Notes under the pieces: generated by a model
Database searches by the model: none
Seen by the model: the letters and a program-made list of their open reading frames with translations, nothing else
What the model was told of the DNA's origin: nothing
Translations under genes and position numbers: made by a program
Part shown: piece after piece, positions 1-5,007 of the stretch
Position numbering within the stretch: the stretch's first letter is position 1
Layout of the letters: every line of letters begins with the position of its first letter
Origin: Candidatus Hydrogenedentota bacterium
GTDB lineage: Bacteria > Hydrogenedentota > Hydrogenedentia > Hydrogenedentales > SCBR16-9
Direction: 5' to 3'
Assembly (NCBI GenBank): GCA_007116095.1
Contig: SKJD01000437.1
Location: forward strand, 1 to 7,138
Length of the DNA stretch: 7,138 bases

Positions 1-2046
1 AAGCTGGCCGACAATTTTCTTGCGGAGTACAAGGGGCAGCAGCCAGACTGGGGCCCCTTGGGATATATCACCTTCAAACGGACCTATGCTCGGGTGGTGC
101 ATGAGGAGCACGGGCCGCGCACGGAGGAGTATTGGGAGTCGGTGCGGCGTGTGGTGGAGGGGTGCTACACAATCCAGCGGAACCACTGCCTGAGCCTGAA
201 GCTGCCGTGGAAGCCGGACAAGGCGCAGCGTTCGGCGCAGGAAATGTTCAAGCTGATGTGGAACTTCAAGTTCCTGCCGCCGGGGCGCGGGCTCTGGATG
301 ATGGGCTCGGACTATATTTACAAGCGGGGTTCGGCCGCGCTGAACAACTGCGCGTTTGTCTCCACGGAGGAAATCGACACCGACTTCGCCGAGCCGTTCT
401 GTTTCCTGATGGACCTGTCTATGCTGGGCGTGGGCGTGGCCTTCGACACCAAGGGCGTGGGCCAGGTCACGATCCAGGAGCCGCAGATTGGCGAGTATAC
501 GCATGTGGTGGAGGACTCGAAGGAGGGCTGGTGCGATCTCGTCCGGGTGGTGCTGAACGCCTATGTCGGGCGCTCGAAGCGGCCGGCGCATATCGACTAC
601 GGGAAAATACGCCCAATGGGCGCGCCGATCAAGACCTTCGGCGGCATTGCGCCGGGGCCGGGGCCGCTGATTGAATGCATCGAGAACATCGGTAAAATCC
701 TGGACCCGCGCACGGGCAACCAGATTTCCTCGACGGACATCACCGACCTGATGAATGTCATCGGCAAGTGCGTGGTCTCGGGCGGCGTACGGCGTACGGC
801 GGAGCTGGCCCTGGGCGAGCCGGACGATCAGGAATACCTGGAGCTCAAGGACCCGAAGATGCACGGTGACAAGCTGACCGCCTGGCGCTGGGCCTCGAAC
901 AACAGCGTGAACGCCTACCTGGGCATGGACTACATGAAGGTGGGCGCGCAGACGGCGAAGAACGGCGAGCCGGGCTATTTCTGGCTGAAGCATGCGCAGG
1001 CCTATGGCCGGATGAAGGATGGCCCGACCTGGGTGGACGCCAAGGTGTCCGGGACGAACCCCTGCGCCGAGCAGAGCCTGGAATCGTATGAAATCTGCAA
1101 CCTGGTGGAGACCTTCCCCTCGCGCCATGAGAGTCTGGACGAGTATAAGCGCACGTTGAAGTTCGCATACCTCTACGCCAAGACCGTCACGCTGATCCCG
1201 ACGCACAACGAGCGCACCAACGCGATCATGCTGCGTAACCGGCGTATCGGCCTGTCGCAGTCGGGCATCGTGGAGAGTTTCGAGCGGCATGGCCGGCGCG
1301 AACATTTCCGCTGGTGCGACGAGGGCTACGACTACGTCGGCAAGCTGGACAAGATTTACTCGCAGTGGCTCTGCGTCCCCGAGAGCGTGAAGAAGACGAG
1401 CGTCAAGCCCAGCGGTACGGTGTCACTCCTGCCCGGCGTAACGCCCGGCATCCACTACGCGCACTCGGAATACTACTTCCGCACGATCCGCATCGACAAG
1501 ACCAGCCCACTGATTGATCCGTTGCGCCGCGCGGGCCACCGGATTGAGGAGTCTGTTTACGGCGACAACACCTGGGTCGTCTACTTCCCCGTGCACGAAG
1601 AATTTTTCAGTCGCTCGAAGACCGATGTCTCTGTGTGGGAGCAGATGGAGAATGTCGCGCAGATGCAGTACTACTGGGCCGACAACCAGGTCAGCGCGAC
1701 CATCACCTTCAAGCCCGAAGAGGCGCAAGACATCCCGTATATCCTCGAGATGTACGAGTCACGCCTGAAGTCGATCAGCTTCCTGCCCCTGACCGAGCAC
1801 AGCTACGCCCAGGCGCCCTACCAGGCCATAACCGCCGAAGCATTTAACCTGTCCGTGAACAAGCTGAAGCCCCTGGAGTTCGAGACGATCAATACCGACG
1901 AGGCCCAGGACCTATTCTGCGACGGCGACCGCTGCGAGATAAACGTGCCCGAGCACCTGCCCGAACAGCAGCAGGTCGAATTCGACAGCGACGAAAGCCC
2001 TGAAGAAGTCCCCGCTCCGAATCGTGGATCACAGATAGAAGTCTAA
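1..2046 (+). CDS. nrdJ: Adenosylcobalamin-dependent ribonucleoside-triphosphate reductase (class II RNR, RTPR type), 5'-partial
   Basis: Reduces ribonucleoside triphosphates to dNTPs in the cytoplasm using a B12-generated thiyl radical. The frame is open from base 1, and the first in-window codons give the family N-terminus (DWGPLGYITFKRTYAR; Lactobacillus RTPR has HWGKLGWVTYKRTYAR from memory). The gene therefore starts just off the window, probably fewer than about 15 codons upstream, and TTG at 58 is not its start. All five catalytic cysteines are present. The first redox Cys is in NNCAFV (bases 349-351). The radical Cys and Glu are in NPCAE (1063-1071). The second redox Cys lies 11 residues later (1096-1098). 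The C-terminal shuttle pair is CDGDRC (1918-1935). VKPSGTVS and YYWADNQVSATITF are further signatures. At about 681 codons it is shorter than the roughly 739-residue Lactobacillus enzyme, mainly between the first redox Cys and the radical Cys. An acidic tail of 36 residues follows the shuttle cysteines. Family assignment is near certain. Confidence 0.96.
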   Translation, partial: KLADNFLAEYKGQQPDWGPLGYITFKRTYARVVHEEHGPRTEEYWESVRRVVEGCYTIQRNHCLSLKLPWKPDKAQRSAQEMFKLMWNFKFLPPGRGLWMMGSDYIYKRGSAALNNCAFVSTEEIDTDFAEPFCFLMDLSMLGVGVAFDTKGVGQVTIQEPQIGEYTHVVEDSKEGWCDLVRVVLNAYVGRSKRPAHIDYGKIRPMGAPIKTFGGIAPGPGPLIECIENIGKILDPRTGNQISSTDITDLMNVIGKCVVSGGVRRTAELALGEPDDQEYLELKDPKMHGDKLTAWRWASNNSVNAYLGMDYMKVGAQTAKNGEPGYFWLKHAQAYGRMKDGPTWVDAKVSGTNPCAEQSLESYEICNLVETFPSRHESLDEYKRTLKFAYLYAKTVTLIPTHNERTNAIMLRNRRIGLSQSGIVESFERHGRREHFRWCDEGYDYVGKLDKIYSQWLCVPESVKKTSVKPSGTVSLLPGVTPGIHYAHSEYYFRTIRIDKTSPLIDPLRRAGHRIEESVYGDNTWVVYFPVHEEFFSRSKTDVSVWEQMENVAQMQYYWADNQVSATITFKPEEAQDIPYILEMYESRLKSISFLPLTEHSYAQAPYQAITAEAFNLSVNKLKPLEFETINTDEAQDLFCDGDRCEINVPEHLPEQQQVEFDSDESPEEVPAPNRGSQIEV

Positions 2047-2080
2047 GCCCTGCTGCCACATAACCCATCGCATCCGATAT

Positions 2081-2128
2081 TCGCGGTCCGACGCCCAAAA
2101 GCGTGTCGGGCCGCGATTTGCTTTGTTG
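2081..2128 (+). terminator. Rho-independent terminator of the RNR gene
   Basis: The hairpin begins 35 nt after the RNR stop codon. The 5' arm is 2081-2094 and the 3' arm is 2101-2116. They form 14 base pairs with one G-U pair, a 2-nt bulge at 2105-2106 and a CCAAAA loop. A T-rich stretch (ATTTGCTTTGTT) follows at once. Read on the minus strand the hairpin lacks a U-tract, so it serves the plus-strand RNR transcript. Confidence 0.8.
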
Positions 2129-2159
2129 GGGGGCAAGGGCTTGTGGTCTCCCCCCCCAA
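2126..2159. repeat. G6/C8 homopolymer inverted repeat between convergent genes
   Basis: TTGGGGGG at 2126-2133 can pair perfectly with CCCCCCAA at 2152-2159 around an 18-nt loop. It sits in the 165-nt gap where the RNR and the AbiEii-like gene converge. Neither strand has a convincing U-tract after it, so a terminator role is only possible. The C8 run (2150-2157) is also a place where length errors or slippage are common. Confidence 0.45.
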
Positions 2160-2211
2160 TAACTTGGAACGGAAGGCTGAAATGGAGTGTCTGTGCAGCG
2201 GCGTATGTAAA

Positions 2212-3132
2212 TCATTGATTTGTATTTTCAGTCCAGCCCCTTTCCGGAGTCCAACAAATGTGAGGCGTTTTATTGAGGACAAGGGATTCCAAAATTGGGG
2301 CAAGGAATCCGCGAATTGCTGGAATGACCTCGGTAAGTTCAAGGTCCGCATGATGGGGTAGCGTACGGCGAACAAATGCTTTCCATTGTGATTGTTTGAT
2401 TGAATTTTCCGCGAATTCGTTTTTCAAACCAGACAGCATGCCCGCTGGCAATTCCCGTCCGCGTCGTTTCAGCGTTGTATCAATAGCTTTGCTCAGCAAC
2501 GTGGCATCGAAAGAAAATTCATTTGCGAGTGTCCATAGATCGAAATAATCTTTCATTCGGCTATTGCGAACACCGAGTAGAATCATGGCGTCTACTTTTT
2601 CCGCCACGACCGTTTCCTTGGGGTAGGTTTTCATTACAGGATGTGGAAGATCAAGTAGTACAGGATAAGCCGTCTTTACCGGATCGGGTACAATCGCGTC
2701 GCCGAAACCCACATCCACCAAGACATTGAGTTTGATATTTCCTAACTGGCCGGGAGCCTTGACCCGCAGGCCCTGATAGACTTCAACTTCCCTAATTTCC
2801 TGGATTTCAATCCCTTCCTTGTGGAATTCAATTCCATCCACATCGACAGGCATATCACAAATATCTTCGAAGATTCTTCTCAGGTTGTCGATTGAAAGAT
2901 CGCCATAGCCAAGCAAATCGAGGTCTTGTGTTGGACGATGCGTGTTTTTTAGCCAAAGGGCGAATAACATCGCGCCTTTCAGGACGAATTGGTCTGCATA
3001 AGGCGAACACGATAGACGATACATCAAGCGTTCGATCCCATATCGCGTCAGCGTGTGTTGGTGACTCGTTTGTAGCGTGCGTGAGTAGTTCAAAAGCCGC
3101 GCCTGAATGGAATGAGAAATGGACGTACTCAA
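2212..3132 (-). CDS. AbiEii-family nucleotidyltransferase toxin (type IV TA, DUF1814-like)
   Basis: Predicted cytoplasmic toxin half of an AbiE-type toxin-antitoxin and phage-exclusion module. Relatives are DNA-polymerase-beta-fold nucleotidyltransferases; the mycobacterial relatives (MenT) add pyrimidines to tRNA 3' ends. I chose the TTG at 3132-3130. It overlaps the antitoxin stop as TTGA, has GGAGG 7 nt upstream, and gives a typical 306-residue protein. The next start outward, GTG at 3177, would add 15 atypical residues. In this numbering the family motifs run in order: LKGAMLFALW (51-60), RPTQDLDL with the paired aspartates D70 and D72 (66-73), KLNVLVDVGFGD with D140 (134-145), KETVVAEKVDAM (172-183), and SRMKDYFDLW (191-200). 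No motif is broken, so the enzyme looks intact. Its codons are AT-richer than those of the RNR. It is co-transcribed with and coupled to the AbiEi-like gene. Confidence 0.9.
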   Translation of the reverse strand: MSTSISHSIQARLLNYSRTLQTSHQHTLTRYGIERLMYRLSCSPYADQFVLKGAMLFALWLKNTHRPTQDLDLLGYGDLSIDNLRRIFEDICDMPVDVDGIEFHKEGIEIQEIREVEVYQGLRVKAPGQLGNIKLNVLVDVGFGDAIVPDPVKTAYPVLLDLPHPVMKTYPKETVVAEKVDAMILLGVRNSRMKDYFDLWTLANEFSFDATLLSKAIDTTLKRRGRELPAGMLSGLKNEFAENSIKQSQWKAFVRRTLPHHADLELTEVIPAIRGFLAPILESLVLNKTPHICWTPERGWTENTNQ

Positions 3133-3728
3133 AGCAAAGCCTCCAGATAAGGCTCCATAACACGCTCCACACGACACACCTTGGCGTAAGTCATAAGGTC
3201 GTCTATGGCGCCTTTACGCAGGCGTAGATAATCCCGGAGAGCTTCGGTGGCGACATCTACGCCAATCTTGTTTCGGTACTTAAAGCAATCCGCGACGGTT
3301 TTGGCGGCTGAGAACACGCGGAGTTCCGCGCCGCTCACATCATGCGTTTCGACACCGGCCTGTAGCGACGCGGCGGAGAAGCGGGCAATGCGGAGCTGGA
3401 CAAGCCGGAGCCGGGGAATTTCCTTTGATGCGCCAATGGCTAGCCAGACCTCAAAAGGGTTTTGGGTTGTCATGCCGTGAAACTGGAGTGCTGAGAGCAG
3501 GCAAATCACACCGTGCGGTACACGTTTGCAAACCTCTACCAGGCTGCGATGTTCCGATTGAATAGCGTCGGGGATCGTATAGAGACCCCGATCCAGTCGT
3601 TCGAGCAGTCCCTGTTCGCAAGCAATGGACAAGTATTGACGGGGAATGCCGTGTTCGGCCAAATCACGCGTGCGGATCAGGCCTTGGGTTTTGGCTACAC
3701 GCATAAGATTTTGAAGGTGCATTGCCAT
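3129..3728 (-). CDS. AbiEi-family antitoxin / winged-helix transcriptional regulator
   Basis: Predicted antitoxin of the AbiE module. Known AbiEi proteins neutralise AbiEii without stably binding it and repress their own promoter through an N-terminal winged helix. The N-terminal domain shows the family pattern: GLIRTRDLAEHGIPRQYL, then a glycine-rich turn (LERLDRGLY). It is followed by the AbiEi core: CLLSALQFHGM, VWLAIG, the AKTVADCFKYRNKIG segment and ALRDYLR. The start is uncertain. The frame opens at ATG 3773, with further ATGs at 3746, 3728, 3722 and 3704, and none has a good Shine-Dalgarno. I chose 3728 (199 residues) because relatives begin about 14-18 residues before the GLIRTRD segment, and because a possible minus-strand promoter lies inside the longer reading. 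The stop overlaps the toxin start by 4 nt, as expected for an operon. Confidence 0.85.
   Translation of the reverse strand: MAMHLQNLMRVAKTQGLIRTRDLAEHGIPRQYLSIACEQGLLERLDRGLYTIPDAIQSEHRSLVEVCKRVPHGVICLLSALQFHGMTTQNPFEVWLAIGASKEIPRLRLVQLRIARFSAASLQAGVETHDVSGAELRVFSAAKTVADCFKYRNKIGVDVATEALRDYLRLRKGAIDDLMTYAKVCRVERVMEPYLEALL
3140..3144 (-). promoter_or_regulatory. Ribosome binding site that fixes the AbiEii start
   Basis: On the minus strand GGAGG lies inside the last codons of the antitoxin gene, 7 nt before TTG (3132-3130). That start codon overlaps the antitoxin TGA (3131-3129). This placement argues for the TTG start and for translational coupling of toxin to antitoxin. Confidence 0.75.
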
Positions 3729-3737
3729 GGTGTTCGG

Positions 3738-3767
3738 ATTGTACATAACCGCTGTACATACAAACAA
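3738..3767 (-). promoter_or_regulatory. Candidate promoter and operator of the AbiEi/AbiEii operon
   Basis: TGTACATA occurs twice as a direct repeat (3740-3747 and 3753-3760), and each copy contains the self-complementary TGTACA. The first copy overlaps a minus-strand TACAAT (3743-3738), a good -10 match. It lies 18 nt from a weak -35 match, TTGTTT (3767-3762). AbiEi proteins are known to autorepress by binding repeats near their promoter, so these repeats are natural operator candidates. This would place the transcription start close to ATG 3728. It is inference from motif matching alone. Confidence 0.4.
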
Positions 3768-3801
3768 GTTCATTGATTATGTAAAAAGGGATGGCCTGCC
3801 G

Positions 3802-3807
3802 TATAAT
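3802..3807 (+). promoter_or_regulatory. -10 element of the HEPN/MNT operon
   Basis: A perfect TATAAT lies 39 nt before the HEPN start codon, giving a leader of about 33 nt. No good -35 hexamer is found at 16-18 nt spacing (3778-3785 reads TATGTAAA). TTGATT at 3773-3778 is too far away, at 23 nt. The promoter may be weak or helped by a regulator. Confidence 0.5.
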
Positions 3808-3834
3808 GTGGATGAACGGGCATGACGTAAGTGT

Positions 3835-3840
3835 GGGGAA
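3835..3840 (+). promoter_or_regulatory. Ribosome binding site of the HEPN gene
   Basis: The purine-rich stretch GGGGAAAGG (3835-3843) precedes ATG 3847 at suitable distance. It supports this start; the nearby ATGs at 3812 and 3822 are out of frame. Confidence 0.65.
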
Positions 3841-3846
3841 AGGTAT

Positions 3847-4272
3847 ATGAACGACAGGTCGAATCAGGATATAGCGCGCTGGCAACATCGTCTGGCAAGT
3901 TTTGGCAAAGCATTGCGGCAGTTGGAAGCGGCTTGTGACAAGACATCGTACACGGATCTGGAGCGGGCAGGCTTGGTGCAAATGTTCGAATTCACGTTTG
4001 AGCTGTGCTGGAAAACGCTCAAGGACCGGCTTACCTATGATGGCGTGACGGTCACAACGCCCCGTGAAACAATCCGCAATACATTTTCTGTGGCCTATAT
4101 CAGTGAGTCGGAGGCAGAGACCCTGCTGGAGGCGCTAGAAAAACGAAATTTGCTCAGCCACACTTATGAGGAGCACATTGCCCAAGCCGCGGAGCGTTTG
4201 ATCAAAACGCGTTTTGCCCCTGTGCTAAGTGCGGTATACAACAAAATAAGCAAAGCAGCAGCACATGAATGA
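3847..4272 (+). CDS. HEPN-domain protein, HI0074 / nucleotidyltransferase substrate-binding family (toxin of HEPN/MNT module)
   Basis: Small all-helical HEPN protein of 141 residues, the usual length for the family. The N-terminal helices carry the HI0074-type pattern (RWQHRLASFGKALRQLE at 11-27, then FEFTFELCWKTLKDRL at 47-62), and TPRETIRNTF lies at 71-80. The catalytic HEPN motif RX4HXY is complete: R100, H105 and Y107 in RNLLSHTY. In studied HEPN/MNT pairs this motif makes an RNase, and the Tyr is AMPylated by the MNT partner, which silences it (type VII toxin-antitoxin). The following MNT gene overlaps by 8 nt, so the two are translated together. Whether this HI0074-type member is itself toxic is inference, because the best-studied HepT proteins belong to the related DUF86 branch. 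Confidence 0.9.
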   Translation: MNDRSNQDIARWQHRLASFGKALRQLEAACDKTSYTDLERAGLVQMFEFTFELCWKTLKDRLTYDGVTVTTPRETIRNTFSVAYISESEAETLLEALEKRNLLSHTYEEHIAQAAERLIKTRFAPVLSAVYNKISKAAAHE

Positions 4273-4603
4273 TGGATTGAAGCCACGCTATCGGGACGCC
4301 ATTTTGGAGAGCCTGACCAGAAATCCACGTGTGGAGCAGGTGGTGTTATTCGGCTCACGCGCTAACGGCAAGCATACGAGCGGATCAGATATTGATCTCT
4401 GTCTCGTTGGTGATGCGCTTACCTTGGACGACTTGAGCAAACTTGCTGTGGATTTGGAGCACTTGACGGTCCCGCAAAAAGTGGACCTGGTTTTGTATCA
4501 CCAGATCAGCAACGAGCCGTTGCATGCTGAAATTGATCACCATGGTGTGGTGTGGTTTGACAGGCAGCAGGACGCAGCACACCAAGGCGTTGGCCGCCCG
4601 TAA
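4265..4603 (+). CDS. MNT-domain minimal nucleotidyltransferase (antitoxin of HEPN/MNT module)
   Basis: Minimal polymerase-beta-fold nucleotidyltransferase of 112 residues. The active-site signature GSX10DXD is intact: G30-S31, then D42 and D44 in SGSDIDL. A third acidic residue, D74, sits in KVDLVLY on the expected later strand. In type VII systems such a protein transfers AMP from ATP to the Tyr of the HEPN RX4HXY motif and so inactivates it. The ATG lies within the ATGAATGA overlap with the HEPN stop. No separate Shine-Dalgarno is seen, which suggests translational coupling. The last dozen residues (QQDAAHQGVGRP) extend past the usual VVWF-type end and coincide with one arm of an inverted repeat. 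This tail may have been gained at the module's boundary. Confidence 0.92.
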   Translation: MNDGLKPRYRDAILESLTRNPRVEQVVLFGSRANGKHTSGSDIDLCLVGDALTLDDLSKLAVDLEHLTVPQKVDLVLYHQISNEPLHAEIDHHGVVWFDRQQDAAHQGVGRP

Positions 4604-4620
4604 TGGAGCACTGCGTCCTG
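4568..4620. repeat. 10-bp perfect inverted repeat spanning the MNT stop codon
   Basis: CAGGACGCAG (4568-4577) and CTGCGTCCTG (4611-4620) are exact reverse complements around a 33-nt spacer. The spacer holds a smaller GGCG/CGCC stem (4586-4589 with 4595-4598) and the MNT stop codon. The plus strand continues with TTTCCC, too short a U-run for a clear terminator. It could stabilise the mRNA end or mark the edge of the inserted module. Confidence 0.5.
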
Positions 4621-4949
4621 TTTCCCGGTGCTATTTCGTTACGTAGTTGGACCAGTTGGTCGCGCCAGTATTGGATGCGGCGTTCGGCGTCGCCCATGGC
4701 CTCCTGGAATGTGGTGATGTTTTTCGCATAGGCGAGACGTTGGAATTCAGCGAGCAGCTCGGCGTAGGTATCGGCCTCGTCGGGGTCCATCTTTCCGGGC
4801 ACGGGATCGCCGTTCCAGTCGCCTTGAAAGCCGAGGCCCTGCGAGAGCTTGACGTAGATCAGGGGGAGCCGGGCGACGGCAACGCGGTCAGCGATGTCTT
4901 CGGAGTCGTCCAGGGCGGCCGCTTCTTCAAAGGAGGATTGATACCCCAT
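4604..4949 (-). pseudogene. C-terminal remnant of a DUF4838-like protein
   Basis: There is no intact gene between the MNT stop and the DUF6807 gene. The minus strand carries an open frame whose first about 105 codons (4949 down to about 4635) look like real protein. FEEAAALDDSEDIADRV, then ARLPLIYVKL and TYAELLAEFQRLAYAKNITTFQEA, resemble the helical C-terminal end of DUF4838 glycoside-hydrolase-like proteins. The expected large N-terminal part is absent, because the sequence beyond 4949 is a hairpin and then the DUF6807 gene in another frame. The only ATG lies inside the hairpin arm, with no Shine-Dalgarno. The frame runs on to a stop at 4506 through low-complexity residues antisense to the MNT gene, so the native stop is lost too. 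I read it as a decayed fragment truncated at both ends; family assignment is from memory of the pattern. Confidence 0.5.
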
Positions 4950-4985
4950 GCCGAGGAAGGCCCGGCATGGGGTGTTTATTGTTCG
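4941..4985. terminator. Strong hairpin downstream of the DUF6807 gene, possibly bidirectional terminator
   Basis: ACCCCATGCCG (4943-4953) pairs perfectly with CGGCATGGGGT (4963-4973), giving 11 bp with a 9-nt loop. It lies 35 nt past the stop of the minus-strand DUF6807 gene, the right place for its terminator, but the minus-strand tail (ATCAATCCTCCTTT) is only moderately T-rich. On the plus strand the following GTTTATTGTTCGTTT is more T-rich, so it can also stop transcription coming out of the HEPN/MNT operon. Confidence 0.65.
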
Positions 4986-5007
4986 TTTACCCTTGCGGCA
5001 AAACGGC

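Noticed and set aside
132..674. Plus-strand open frame of 180 codons inside the RNR gene
   Set aside because: It overlaps the RNR in another frame and is Gly/Ala/Arg-rich, as expected from GC-rich codons read out of frame. No recognisable domain.
1889..2375. Minus-strand frames across the RNR 3' end and the gap to the AbiEii gene
   Set aside because: They run through the RNR coding sequence, the terminator and the AbiEii C-terminus, and show no protein-like pattern or ribosome site.
4586..4600. Possible integron attC-like core near GGCGTTGG
   Set aside because: The bases do not fit the GTTRRRY / RYYYAAC pair, there is no second core at suitable spacing and no integrase in the window.
2047..4640. 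Search for target-site duplications or terminal repeats flanking the toxin-antitoxin island
   Set aside because: No matching direct repeat was seen by eye at the two edges and no transposase or recombinase gene is present, so a defined mobile element cannot be claimed.
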